NCBI GenBank assembly: GCA_019188255.1
Contig: JAETXT010000003.1
Location: 1,612,001-1,676,000 of the forward strand
DNA from: Verticillium longisporum
Taxonomy: Eukaryota; Ascomycota; Sordariomycetes; Glomerellales; Plectosphaerellaceae
Direction of reading: 5' to 3'
Length of the DNA: 64,000 nucleotides
In this document: in pieces, positions 11,473-23,138 of the stretch
Layout of the letters: every line of letters starts with the position of its first letter
How positions within the stretch are numbered: the stretch's first letter is position 1
Notes under the pieces: generated by a model
Databases searched by the model: none
What the model was told of the DNA's origin: nothing
What the model saw: only the letters and a program-made list of their open reading frames with translations
Position numbers and translations under genes: made by a program

Positions 11473-14022
11473 ATGGATGCATCTTCGGCGGCTGCTTTTG
11501 GTCATTCACGGCACATATGGACATGCGTTTGTGGTATGAGGCTTTGGTCACTAGCCCACGGCCATCAACACACATTGCGGTCATTCTCTGAGCGACCAGG
11601 CGATTTGGTTTCGGCATAGGTTAGATAAAAAGACAATGTAGACTGAGCTTCGGGACACAGATGACCTGGCATGAACCATTAGAAGATTCTCTCAGCAACA
11701 TCACAAGCCTTCGGCATTCGCAACTATTATGCGTTCTGTGCTGATGTTGGCGTATATAGTCATGGTCATGTATGTCCGAGACCGTGCCTATGATTTGATG
11801 GACATGATCATATCCAAGCTTTTCTTGCTGAGATAACGAGGACACTACAGGCATGTATACAGACATCTGAGTCCGTACGATGCTTTTCACTAACATCTCT
11901 GACGAGTGCCTACCTCTGGGTAACGTCACCAGCGAGGTCAGTGTGTCACATCAATACTGCTCCGGAAGACGTCTCAAATGTGAACCTAACCGAGTCGAAC
12001 ATCATAGTCTTATATTACATAAATACCTTGTAACACGATACTGGCCATAGACTCTCACCATCGGCTTGGACCATAACAGTCTAGGTAGCAAGACAGACAT
12101 ACAGGTGTGCCTATCTGTGCAAGGCCTGTCTTCTCGAGTATAGATCCCGTGTGAGCATTGTTATGACCACGAGGAAACCAAAGCTCCTAGCCTTGCAGTC
12201 TCTGTTCACGATTGACTGATATTTCTGTACCACAAAAGGAAGACGAGGTCGTTGTAGAGAGGCAAGGCCAATAAGACGTGGGAGAAGATGGCAGCAAGTC
12301 ATTCACTGAAGTTATTATAAGAGGACAACCGAGGTGGCGGGCCGGTGCAGGAGATCGTTGTTGCTTTGTGGCCGAGGGCATTTCTATTGACAGATTGTTT
12401 TCGATAGCCAACAAAAGACTTTCGACTGGCCTCGTGCTCAAGCATGGGACTGCAGCCCCATCCGTGTTCATACTGCTTTGATATGCGTTCAACATCATAA
12501 CCTTAGTGGGAAGCTCTGAGGCTGGAAGCTACCTCTAGGGCGTGTACTAACCTCAGGTAGGCGGGTACATGTAGCTCATGCGGGGAGCAGCTCACCGTTT
12601 TCCTACCAGGCACAGGCACCGTCAGGGACATACGTGGAGACCTCCCAGACGATGCATGCAATCTAGGTACCTTAAAGCAGGTATGAGCAGAAGATCGGAT
12701 ACCACGAAGCATAATATTTGTTTCGGAGACACAGGCAGGCGCCAGCCATCGAAGGCGCCCTCCATCTAGAACTCAGCCAGGTTGCTTGACATGTAGGCAG
12801 GTACCTGGAACCTTGGCGGCCTGTCCCCTGCCTCAGCTCTTCTGCGACACGGCTTGACGGCCTCGCGGCGACCTCTGCCTCGCCGCTTCAATGCGCGAGC
12901 GCCCAGCCAACCAGGCCATGCGCCCACCACCCACGACGAAGCTCATCACGTCACGGTGTCCAGTCCAGTGCTGTAGCACCTCAGTTGAGGTGAAGGGAAG
13001 AAGCCGACAAGACAATGGAACAGACGGAGCGGACGGGCTTCCACCCACTTGTCCGGCCACCTCATGTGACAGGTCGCGTCCAATCTGGGCTTCTCACTCG
13101 CCGACCCATCTCAGACAGACTTCACGCTCTTGCATCAAATCTCCATGAGTTCTCGTCAATCTCCGACCGACTAAAGGCAAATCCTGACATCCACTGCATC
13201 TTTTATGCTGCCCGCTCCCATGCCTCCTACTATGTAATAAAAGAGCCTGAGCCTCGACAAATAGTCCCCCCCCCAAACCATCGACCGTCTGAGGTCCCCA
13301 CTCAGGTGGCCCAGTCCCCTCTTTTCATCCAAGGTGAGAGCTTCCCACTAGCCTCCCCCTCCCTTCCCGCTGTCGCCCCAGGCCCAACCGTCTGTCCATG
13401 CGCTGCACCCACCATCAATCAATCTACCTCGCCTCGTCGACTCACCACTCCATCCACTTACTTTCCATTTACACTTGTTCCTCTCTCCTGTTTCTGTCTC
13501 TGTCTCGACCCCCCCAAGACAAACATCACGTACCGCGGACACGACGCGTCCCTCCGGCAATGTACGGCTCATAGGTTCCCACACGCTGCAGGAGCTGACG
13601 TAGGATGTCTTGTCCATGCTGCTGCTCTTGCTAACACTGCTTCTCGAACCATAGCCTTTCCTTGTTCCTTTTCCAAAGCACCACCTCCATCACTCACCTG
13701 CAACCCTCTAGAGGCTGCATATCGGACGGACCCCCCCCTTACCTACCCACCTACCTAGGTACCTACAGTACTACCTACCCACCTGAACCCGAGAGAGATA
13801 CGCAACGTCCTGTCCCCACTTCGAATCGGAGCTACTGCTGGATCAACAACAGCACGCCTACTCGCTCTTCCCCCTTCCCTGCCTGTCATTCTCAAATCGC
13901 CAGTCTCTCAACCTCGAAAGCCCGTTGCTCCGACCCTCTTTCTTCCAACCTCTCCGAGCGGTGGCTGCGATCCTCTGCATAGCCCCCTCCCCCGACGCGT
14001 TCCCTCCCCCTTCCCGCCCACC
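11473..14022. other. long intergenic region and 5' leader of the CCCH-SMR gene
   Basis: No conserved coding region seen. The last 700 bases are pyrimidine-rich, typical of a long fungal 5' leader. CTAGGTACCT-type motifs occur at 12662-12674, about 12795 and 13741-13790. An open frame at 13015-13758 has a composition set by CT-rich DNA and no recognisable domain. Confidence 0.45.
13741..13790. repeat. CTACCTAGGTACCTAC palindrome-type motif cluster
   Basis: Overlapping CCTACC, CCTAGG and GGTACC strings in the leader region of the CCCH-SMR gene. Similar clusters occur in at least eight other intergenic regions of this window and in no exon I examined. Confidence 0.7.
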
Positions 14023-16378
14023 ATGGTCTCCGACGAACACTACGAGATCTGTCTCCCCATCCTGCAAGATGCCACCTTGGAGGACGAAGACAAGACCGAC
14101 CGGCTCGAGGACCTCCTCGTCAAGGAGACCAACCTGAGAGACTCGGCCCTCGAGCACGCCATACTCGACGCCTTGTGGCGATATCGCGACGGAGGTTCCA
14201 GCGCTGCCTCACCGCCTCCCATCCGACAGACCATACTCCGACGGCCCTCGCCCGCCTCCTGGCGCCAGAACAGCAGCACCCCGCTGTCGAGCTCGCCCCG
14301 TCTCGGCGTCAGCCCCCTCGCGCCCCCGGGCTTCGTCCCCTCCGGCTTTGGCCGCAACAAGTCGTCCGCCGTCTCGCCCTTCTCCTCGCCGAGACCCTCG
14401 CCGAGGCTCGCCTTTGCCACACCCGCCATACCCCACAGTCCCAACCTCAACGCCTACGAGTTTGCCAACGACCCGACCCCTTCTGCCGAGACGTTCGGCG
14501 ACTACCAGACGGAAAATGTCGAGTGGCTCGTCGCCGACGATGCCGTCAGCGTCACATCGTCCGTCGGCACGTCAAGCGGCCTCAATGCCGCGGCCCCCGA
14601 GTTCTCGTCCCTCTCGTCGCAGCAGAATGACATGTCGCCCTACGATATGCTGCGCTCCATACTCGGACAGTCGCGGACCGATGACGAGATCGAGGCCGCT
14701 CTTGCCGTGCACGGCTATGACCTGAGCGCCGCCATCGTGGCCATTATGGAGAGCCAGGCGCAAGACGGCTCCTTCCCGAGCCTGCAGGCAGAGGAGACCA
14801 AGTCCATCGTCATTGGCAAGTCCATGGCCACCGAGGCACGGCCCGCAACGCCGGCCGGCCAGCAAAGGTCGGGCGTCATTTGCAAGTTCTACATGTCCAC
14901 AGGCCAGTGCCTGCGGTCCGATTGCCGGTTCAGCCACGACCTCAGCAATCATCTGTGCAAGTACGTGTGGCCGGCCTCCTGTGCCATTACCTGTCACCGT
15001 CAAGACTAATCATGTTTTTCACAGGTACTGGGTCATGGGCAACTGCCTCGCAGGGGACACGTGCATCTTCTCACACGATCCGGCCTATCTCATGAACAAG
15101 CTCGCGCTCGATGGCGCCAGCACGCCTCCCACTAAGCAGGCCACCATACAAGTATCAGACTACAACTCGTTCCCGCTGCTCCAGCCAGGGACACCCGAAC
15201 ACGGCGCCGGCCAGACCAACGGCGGCTACCCATTCGTCGGCATCACGCCACCCCCTGGTCTCAAGCCGTTCCAGGCGGGGGAGAGCCCAAGGTCCCGGTC
15301 TCGTCCCGGCAGCCGGCAGCAGCAACCCCGCGAGGCGGTCGTCATTGCGCCCTCCCTCGATGATGCCGATGCCTTCCCGTCCCTTGGCTCGGCCGCGGCC
15401 AAGCAGCCGAAGAAGCACCACGGCAAAAGGGGCGGGCACAACCACAAGGAAAACTTTGTGGCGCCTAGTTCGCTGGCGGAAATTGTCAAAATGTCGCCCT
15501 CGCCGGCGCCGGCGGTGTTGCGGCAGGACCTGAAGAAGATTGGGCGCAACGGCAGCTCGACCAACATCCGCAACGGAGAGAACAGCCTGGCAGCACAGGC
15601 GATCCAGAGCCCGAAGCATATCCCCTGGCTGGAGACGGGCGAGCGGGCCAACAAGTTGTATTTGAAGGCGCGCCAGGAAGCTATCAAGCACGGCGGCCTC
15701 AGGAACAAATTCCTGCAGAGGTATGTCCGGCCCCCTCACTGCTCTTCCTCACTGCTTTTCCTTTCTGGCGAAGGTTGAGCGAGCAGAAACAATGACTGAA
15801 CATGACGACAGCGCTGCGCAGGCATGGAACCGGAACGACGCGCGGGCCGCCAAGGCGCTGAGCCTGCGGGGCCAAAGTGAGAACGATCTCATGCGGAAAG
15901 CGCATCGCGAGGCGGCGCGGGAGCTGTACGAAGAGCGCAACCGGGCCAACTCGACGAGTGCCGAGATGTACGTGGACCTGCACGGGCTGCACCCCGAGGA
16001 GGCAGTCGAGTACCTGGAGCGGGTGTTGGCGGAGAACAGCAAGGAGGGGCGCCCCATATACGCCATCACGGGGACGGGCCACCACAGCAAGAGCGGCAAG
16101 GACAAGGTGGGCAAGGCGATCCGCAACTTCCTCAACGAGTGGCGGTACGCATACCGGGAGTTCTCGGTGCCGGGGACCGGAACAACATGGGCGGGATCCT
16201 GGGCATCGACGCGACGAGCTACGACAAGAGCCTCGCCAGGTCGGGCGCGGCGAGCCCGTCGGGGAGCAGCAGCAAAGAGGAGGTCGACATTCTGAGTCAG
16301 GGCGTCGAGATTGGGGATGGCAAGGTGAGGCTGCTCGTTCGAGACCCTCCCAAGGGGCCGAGCGCAAGACGGTCATGA
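14023..16378 (+). CDS. CCCH zinc-finger protein with CUE-like, DUF1771 and SMR domains (interrupted by one 1-nt deletion)
   Basis: Probable RNA-binding protein with an SMR endonuclease-type domain, related to the no-go-decay nucleases Cue2 and NONU-1. Exons are 14023-14960, 15025-15720 and 15812-16378. A CUE-like helical segment (SPYDMLRSILGQSRTDDEIE) lies near residue 210. Two CCCH fingers follow (CKFYMSTGQC...H and CKYWVMGNC...H). Then come a basic low-complexity region, DUF1771 (AAQAWNRNDARAAKAL) and SMR with DLHG and TGTGHHS. Just after FSVPG the frame is lost at a run of four G (16172-16175). The next frame continues with DRNNMGGILGIDATSYDK, the expected SMR end, and stops at 16378, giving about 733 residues if one G is missing. 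Read literally, the frame ends at 16295 with an unrelated tail. A missing base in the assembly is likelier than a real mutation. Confidence 0.86.
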
Positions 16379-17153
16379 GATGGAGCTGAGACGAGGGATT
16401 CTGCGGGGAGGGGCTGGCATGAGAAGACGAGACCCAAGACGAGACCAAGATATTGAAGACGCAAGAAGAAGACGAGGATACAATATAGAGGCATTCACTC
16501 TTGCCCTTTGGGTACTGCCAAAGTGTGATACCAATGCATACAGCAATTTGTCGTGCCGATCAGTCAAAGGCGAAGCAGCGCTAAGCCTTGTTGGGGCGTG
16601 TATGGTTCAACGTCAGTGCTGGAACACGGGACATTTGACCTCTCTCCATCTTCTTCCCTTGCCATGGCACAACACAACCGAACGAATCCTCCTCGGATAA
16701 TCCTCCTCGGATAGAAAATTGAGCTGCTGTAGCGCCATCTACCCAAGGTATGTATTGACGTTTGGTCGTTGGGGGGCGTGCGGTTCTCGAGCCTCTGGGC
16801 GGCACAGCGCAAGTGCTGACCAACCCATGACGACTGCCTAGACCTCGTATCAATTGAACCTCCCCTCCAAACCCCCCGGTGTATCCGACAGCGCAAAACT
16901 CCCTCCACGACACTGCATCCTCGCCTTCTCCGATTGCTGTGGAACATGGCCACGAGCTAGCTTCTTTTGCTCACCCGAATCATTGAAGCTCGACGCCGCT
17001 CGAAGCTCGCTCTCACGACGCAGGGCCGTCGTCAACACCCATCCATCATCGCCTGCTTGCTCGCTCTCTTTCTCGACTTGGCTCCTCTGAACGACGACCC
17101 CTCCGATCATCCCTTTGCAGAACATACTCCCAAACGAACACCCATCACCAGCC
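16379..17153. other. intergenic region, SMR gene to TVP38
   Basis: Terminator and promoter sequence. The final 120 bases before the Tvp38 start are CA- and CT-rich. No gene is supported. Confidence 0.5.
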
Positions 17154-18410
17154 ATGCCCGCCAACGGCAGCGATGCGTGGTCGGCGGCCCAGGCGCTGTC
17201 CATATCGCCGGAGCCCGGTCTCGCCTCGCCCACGCGGCGCGCCTCGCCATCTGCCACATCGTCGCCCGACCCTCCTCCGCCCTGGGCTCGCCGGTCGCCG
17301 TCCTCGCGGCGGCTCTCGACGACACGCTTTGCCCGCCACCAGCCGCCGGCGCTGACGCGGGCGCTGCGTGCCGCCCACAAGACGGCCAACAACCTCTGGG
17401 TGCTCTACCTGCGGCTGCCGCCGGTGCAGCGGCTCGCGCTGACGCTGGCGCTCGTCGTCGTCAACGTCGTCGTCCTCCTCTTCGTCGTCTACTCGCACGC
17501 CATCTTCGCGTGGCTCGCGCCCGTGTCGCACCGCTGGCGCGCCCTGCCCGGCGGCTGGGTGCTCGCCTGGCTCTTCACCTTTGCGACGGCCTTTCCGCCC
17601 GTCATCGGCTACGGCACGTCCGTGACGGTCGCCGGCTTCGTCTACGGCTTCCCGCACGCCTACCCCATTGTGGCGACGGCCACCGTCGCCGGCAGCCTGA
17701 CGGCCTTTTACACGTCGCGCACCGTCTTCAGCGGCTACGTGCACCGCCTCGTCGGCGCCGACCCGCGCTTCGTCGCCCTCGGCCACGTCCTCCGCAGCGA
17801 CGGTCTCGGCATGCTGTCGCCCTTGCGCTTCTGCCCGCTGCCCTACAGCTTGCCCACCGGCTTCCTCCCCACCGCCCCCGTCGTGCGGCCCGCCCCCTTC
17901 TCCGCCGCCACGGCCCACGCGAGCCCCAAGCTGCTCGTCCACGTCTTCATCGGCTCGCGCCTCGCCCTCATCGCCGACAAGGGCGACGCCATGACCGCCG
18001 CCGACAAGGCCGTCAACTACACCTCCATGGCCCTCGGCGGCCTCGTCGGCCTCGCCGTCGGCTGGCTCATCTACCACCGCACCATGGCCCGCGCCGCCGA
18101 GCTGGCCCTCGAGCAGCACGACCACGCCCACCCGGACCACGACCACCACCACCGCCAGCACAGGCGCGGCAGCGACGGCTCGTCTTCCGCCGGCGGCGGC
18201 GTCGCCCGCGGCCATGCCGACTTTGACTACGCCGACGTCGAGGCCGGCCTCGTCGACCCCGAGGACGTCGCGGCCCTCATGAGCGAGGATGACATTAGCC
18301 TCTGGGGCAACGAGGAGGAGGCGCGGTATCGGGACGAGGACGAGGCCGGGGGCCAGGAGACGGGCGTCGTGGATGAAGCGCGGCGGTCGAAGAATGGGAG
18401 GAGAGAGTAG
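17154..18410 (+). CDS. TVP38: Tvp38/TMEM64-family Golgi membrane protein
   Basis: Intronless, 418 residues. It belongs to the DedA/VTT (SNARE-associated) superfamily, which in yeast localises to Tlg2-containing Golgi vesicles; VTT proteins elsewhere act as lipid scramblases. Residues 1-90 are a Ser/Pro/Arg-rich cytosolic N-terminus. The first membrane helix is near residues 97-117 (LALTLALVVVNVVVLLFVVY). The VTT core follows, with FPPVIGYGTSVTVAGFVYG, the reentrant-loop region RFCPLPYSLPTGF and the conserved PKLLVHVFIGSRL, and a last helix near GLVGLAVGWLIY. The tail contains a His/Asp-rich segment (HDHAHPDHDHHH) and ends in acidic and basic residues. The start at 17154 has a good context (GCCATGCC). 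The coding region is extremely GC-rich and leaves a long spurious antisense frame. Confidence 0.9.
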   Translation: MPANGSDAWSAAQALSISPEPGLASPTRRASPSATSSPDPPPPWARRSPSSRRLSTTRFARHQPPALTRALRAAHKTANNLWVLYLRLPPVQRLALTLALVVVNVVVLLFVVYSHAIFAWLAPVSHRWRALPGGWVLAWLFTFATAFPPVIGYGTSVTVAGFVYGFPHAYPIVATATVAGSLTAFYTSRTVFSGYVHRLVGADPRFVALGHVLRSDGLGMLSPLRFCPLPYSLPTGFLPTAPVVRPAPFSAATAHASPKLLVHVFIGSRLALIADKGDAMTAADKAVNYTSMALGGLVGLAVGWLIYHRTMARAAELALEQHDHAHPDHDHHHRQHRRGSDGSSSAGGGVARGHADFDYADVEAGLVDPEDVAALMSEDDISLWGNEEEARYRDEDEAGGQETGVVDEARRSKNGRRE

Positions 18411-18437
18411 GCTGTGCATCTCCATTGTGCCGAGTCT

Positions 18438-18470
<33 letters not shown>

Positions 18471-18922
18471 GTCGTTGCGTCTTTCGACAAGAACGCTCTT
18501 TTTGCCGCCGCTGCTGCTGTTGATAATCATGGGTGCCAGTAGCGTGTCTGTGGAAGCTGGTTGGCGTTTTCTGATTAGGGTTTTGGGTACCTGTGTTGTT
18601 TTTTTCCTGGAAGGGTTCTTTACTATAGATGGTGCACACATGGGAAGGTACAAACAAAACATAGACACATTCCGTCATCGACTGGTTCTCTTTCCATGCG
18701 TGTCAAGTATTCATCTGAATTGATATGTGGTATCCTATTGTTACGCCGTGAGGACAGCACGCTCTCGTCCTCATCCTCAAATACTCCCCAACCCATCGTC
18801 CCGTCATGAGATCAAGAACAAGTACAAACGCTCGTGGGTGATTACAGTCTGAATAGAAAACGCTAACCCAAAACGCCGGCGCTACGAAAACACAAACGAA
18901 CAAACAAAGTACGAGAAGCAGG
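18411..18922. other. intergenic region between convergent genes, with tetranucleotide microsatellite
   Basis: Shared 3' region of the Tvp38 and Cys-Pro protein genes. The (CTTT)n tract starts 29 bases after the Tvp38 stop, so it is probably in the 3' UTR. Confidence 0.6.
18439..18466. repeat. (CTTT)7 microsatellite
   Basis: Seven perfect CTTT units plus a partial one, in the likely 3' UTR of TVP38. Confidence 0.95.
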
Positions 18923-20811
18923 TCATGGCCGCTGCCCCTGGAAGTGCTGCATAAACTGAATGGCTTGTTCGATGGGATACCCGATAAAGACGGGGCCCGT
19001 GAAAACCATCTGCGGCCCACCCGGCTTGAGAGATTCAGCCGAGGGGTTGATAAAGGTCGGTTGCTGAGGTGCGTACGTCGATTGTGGAACAAAGGTTGGT
19101 TGAGGAGGAGCGAAGGTGGTCTTCGGAAGCGATGGCGGTGCTGGTTGTGCCTTGGCTGGTGGTGTGACAGGTCTCAGAGGGGGTGTCGCAGGTAGCTGGT
19201 GCGGCTCAGGGTCCTTGCCCTCATCCGTCTTGGGATATGCTGGTGGAGACGCATCAAGTCCGTTCATGACAGCGGCGAGCTTGGTGTGATCGAATGGGCA
19301 CTTGCCCCCAGGAGCCTTGGCTGGAGTCGGGTGACCTGCTGGGGTCGGAAGACCTTGCGATGAAGTTGGCATGACGACGGGTGCGGGCGGCGGCGACAAC
19401 GGCGGCCCGTCCTCGTCTTCGAACCTGTGCGTCTCATAGACAGGAACGGAGATGCCCCAGGGACGGCTCGGAGACTCGCCGACGCGAACCTCCTTGAGCG
19501 GACGGTCAAAATGACCTTGGCGTTCATCATCCGCGTCGTTCGGCTGCTCCGGAGGCGTAGAGTTGACTTCCTCAATGTCGTCCGTGGCATCCGACGTCAC
19601 GGCATGCGCCCAATTTTCCACTCTTTCATTCGACGCCTTGTCAATCTCTTCCTGCATTTGCGACGTCGGCAGCATGGGCTTGTGGAGCGTGCTAAGACCC
19701 TGCACCATGCTGACTAGGTTGCCGTACTTGGCGTCAAGCTTGCGAATTTGGTCTTCACTTCTCTGGTAGCGGCGGACACACACCTCGTGGCTGCGTGGCA
19801 ACTCGTGCTTGTGTGTCTCGACGTAGTGGGCAATTTCCTCTGGAGAGTGCTGGTCAAGGTAGCGAATGGGACACTTGGCGGCGTTGCCGCTGGACTGGGC
19901 CTGCTGCGATGTGGCTTCCTCTAGCATGGCGGCACGGGGGGGATCGGCAGAGGGAGGGGGGGTGGTGCCCGGCAGGCCATGTTCGGCGGAGCCATCATGA
20001 ACGTGGCCGTTCACCGTGTCGGGTTTGGGTGTCGGGGCCGCCGAGAAGGGGCATTGAAGCTGGCCCTTCTTGCCCTCGATGGTGAAGTCTTGTTCCAGTG
20101 CGGTCGACATGGATGTGACTGTTTGCCCGTCGCACGACAGGCTGCCTCTGCTAGATACACTCGTTTTACTCGGCTCCACAAGGGCTGAAAGCTGTTTGGC
20201 GCTTCGGCGACCGTCACGGATGAGCAGCGCAAGCTGGTTGCGCGTGTCAAGGTTGTTGCGCCGGGGCAAGGGTACAGGTTTGGCGTCGTCTACGGGCAGG
20301 TCTGACGGGAGCTGGAGCTTGGCCAGAGTCTCTGCAATGTCTGGGGCGTTGGGTGCATATTTGTCTGCTAGGAACTGGTACTGTCGGCAGGCAGCCGGGG
20401 GCCTCGTGTCAGCATGTCTGTTCGAAGACCGAAGTGGTTCGGAGAAAAACCAAGGGAGAAAAAAAAAGGGAGCAGGGGTAAACAGGTCAGAAATTGGTAA
20501 AATCTTGTCGATCTTCGGTGCAGCTTGCATCTCTTGATCTAGAGCTAAATTTTGTTCATCATGTAGAGGGGAACCCGCCTCGCATGGCCGTGGAGGAGCG
20601 ATGGCATGCTTGGCTGACAAATGAAGAAATGTAGTAGTGGGCTTACCTGTTCGTGGGCGAACCTCAGCTTGTGTTCCAGGATGGTTTTTCTGTCAGTCAG
20701 AGCCTGAACCTCATCGGCAAGAGCATGGAAAGAATCAACCAATGTCTGCGTCAGATTGATATAGTTCATCACATTGCTGAGGTCGCGTTCAGAGTGCGCG
20801 GTGTGAGGCAT
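18923..20811 (-). CDS. conserved fungal protein of unknown function with three Cys-Pro motifs
   Basis: 540 residues from exons 20811-20647 and 20380-18923, with a long 266-nt intron between them. I do not recognise a named family. Residues 1-70 look helical and coiled-coil prone (SFHALADEVQALTDRKTILE). A basic segment follows (ALLIRDGRRSAKQ), then Ser/Pro-rich linkers. Three short cysteine-proline motifs are spaced along the chain: QCPFS, KCPIRYLDQHSPEEIAHYV and KCPFDHTK. Around the middle one lies the best-conserved-looking block, with HKHELPRSHEVCVRRYQ and a further helical stretch. The C-terminus is Pro-rich and ends in a hydrophobic GPVFIGYPIEQAIQFM segment. Cys-Pro pairs with a nearby histidine resemble heme-regulatory motifs, but that is only a resemblance. 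It is transcribed divergently from the prolyl iminopeptidase. Confidence 0.72.
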
Positions 20812-21350
20812 GAAGGATGGTGTTGGAAGAAGATGGTGGGTGATGGAGGAAGGGAAGAAGTAGTAGTAGCAGTCAGTCTGTTGGGACCTGGTTTGCAGAA
20901 GGTGTGGATGCCGAGGGCAGCTTCCTCATTGCACGGATACGCGTCACGTGGGCGACCCACACCAAGCACTGCACCACACCACCTTCGGCGATACGCACCC
21001 CGAGGCCGACCCCTGCCGCTCACGGCACTGCAGGAGCTAGGTACCTTAGTAGGTACTTACCTTAGGTTGGTGGGCACCGACCTGGCTGCTTTGGGCAGTT
21101 GGCAACCGCTGGCTTCAGAGCTCCACTCATCAACCCCTCCATGATGCACAGCATCTTAAGGAGACAGACAGAGAGCTACTCGAGAGCATCTATCACCACC
21201 ATTCTCGTTGGAGCCGCAAATAGGTATTCATACACTGTCTCTTTCTCATTCCAACACTCCAACTTCTTATTGGCGTCTTACTCTCTCCAACGTTGAACCA
21301 TCGCACTCCCTTCGCCCAGATCAGCCAACCTGGCTGGCACTGCCTGAACA
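20812..21350. other. divergent promoter region with a CTAGGTACCT motif
   Basis: 539 bp between divergent starts. It carries a cluster of CTAGGTACCTTAG and GGTACTTACCTTAGG strings at 21037-21068. Confidence 0.5.
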
Positions 21351-22848
21351 ATGGCAGGGAAAATCATCAATGCCGCGAAGCTGCTGAGCAGAAGATCCCA
21401 TATCCTGCCAGGTACATATATTCCATCTCGTCATTTCCAATCCTTTTTCTCACGCCTATGCTAACATCCTCAGACCAACTCCAAGTCTCCGAGCTCTTCT
21501 TCGAAGTGCCCGCTGACTACTCGAACCCTCCTGCCGGCACTCTCAAGCTCTTTGGCCGTAGCGTGACCAAACATGAGCGTCCAATTGTGCCGCTGTCGTC
21601 GGCCGATGCCACCAAGGCTGACCAGAAGCCATGGCTCGTCTATCTCGAAGGCGGTCCTGGCTTTGGCAACCGCGAGCCCCAGGACATGCCCCTGACCCGC
21701 CTTGCCTTGACCCGCGGGTATCAAGTCCTGTTCCTCGACTACCGCGGCGTCGGCTCCAGCACCCCCATATCCGCCGCCTCCGTCAAGCAGAGGGCCGGTA
21801 CTGATGCTGCTTCCCAGGCTGCGTACCTGCGTCTCTTTCGCCAGGACAGCATCGTGAACGACTGCGAGGCCGTCCGCGCCTGTCTCACCGAGGGCTACCC
21901 CGCCGAGAAACGGCCCTGGTCCATCTTCGGCCAGTCCTTCGGCGGCTTCGTCGCCCTGACCTATCTCTCCCGCTTCCCCCAGGGTCTCCGCGAGGTCTTC
22001 CTGACCGGTGGCCTCGCCCCCTCGACAAGACCCCTGACCAAGTGTATGAGGCCACGTTTGAGCGCGTCACGAGCCGCAACGAGGCCTACTACAAGAAGTA
22101 TCCCGAGGACGTCCGCGCCGTCCGCGAGATCGCCCGCCACATCGCTTCGCACGAGGGCGCTTCCGTACCGCTCCCCGCCGGCGGCACCCTCACCATCCCC
22201 CGCCTCCTGACTCTCGGTCTCGGCTTCGGCGCCCACGGCGGCCTCGACTCGGTCCACGCCCTGATCCTCAAGCTGGCGACCAACCTCGACCAGTTCGGCC
22301 ACCTCACGCGCGCCGCCCTCGCCGCCGTCGAATCATACAACCCCCTCGACACGAATCCCATCTACGCCATCCTCCACGAGGCCATCTACTGCTACGAGCC
22401 CGGCGTTGCCTCCAACTGGGCCGCCCACCGCGTCGGCAGCCGCCTGGCCCCCTACGCCTGGCTCGACAGCGCGAAGCCCCTCGTGCTCGACGAGGCCGAC
22501 GACGACAGAGAGCCCCTCTACTTCTCCGGCGAAATGATCTTCCCCTTCCATCTCGACACCCACCCCGAGCTGCGTCTGCTCAAGCCCGCCGCCGACCTCC
22601 TGGCCGCTCACGCCGAGTGGCCCGCGCTGTATGACCTCGACCAGTTGCGCCGCAATGACGTCCCCGTCTACGCTGCCAGCTATGTCGACGACATGTACGT
22701 CGACTCACGCATCGCGCGCGAGACGGCTGCCGCCGTTCGCGGGTGCAAGGTCTTCGAGACGAACACCATGTACCATAACGCAATGCGGGCCAAGACGGGC
22801 GAGGTCCTCGGGGAGCTGTTCAAGTTGCGGGACAACACGATCGATTAA
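21351..22848 (+). CDS. prolyl iminopeptidase, alpha/beta-hydrolase family S33 (interrupted by one 1-nt deletion)
   Basis: Serine exopeptidase that removes N-terminal proline, probably cytosolic since no signal peptide is seen. Exons are 21351-21411 and 21474-22848. The oxyanion region reads EGGPGFG (HGGPG in many relatives) and the nucleophile is the serine of GQSFGG near residue 173. The C-terminal part carries YVDDMYVDSRIA and MYHNAMRAK, the likely acid and histidine regions. The frame breaks inside LTGGLAP at a run of five C (22017-22021). The following frame resumes with DKTPDQVYEATFERVTSR and runs intact to the stop, about 478 residues if one C is missing. Both halves are well conserved and show no other damage, so an assembly under-call is the likeliest reason. 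Read literally the protein would end at 22210 without its catalytic histidine. Confidence 0.87.
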
Positions 22849-23138
22849 GTGATTTTGAGTGCATAGTTTTCATGGCAAGCGTGTGTTTTTATTTCGTGGA
22901 GAGAGAAGAAAAGCGATATAGTAGAAAGACGATCGGTGACACAAAGACAGTGGACCAACCCACAATGGCTGGCTCCATGATAATCGTCATTGTCCTAATT
23001 GTACCAGCTACCCCATTGCCAACGCCTGCTGATCGACCGAACATATAATCATACGTGTCTGCATCCGCGGATTCTAAAGAAAGCATACGAGTCGACGAGT
23101 GTCAGTCCAGCTTTCACTACCATACTGTCTAGGTCCCA

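Noticed and set aside
13015..13758. A 247-codon open frame upstream of the CCCH-SMR gene
   Set aside because: CT-rich leader DNA, Pro/Ser/Leu-dominated translation, no conserved segment; better read as a 5' leader.
17145..18668. A 507-codon minus-strand open frame opposite TVP38
   Set aside because: It mirrors the strongly GC-ending codons of TVP38, has no conserved motif and extends through the (CTTT)n tract.
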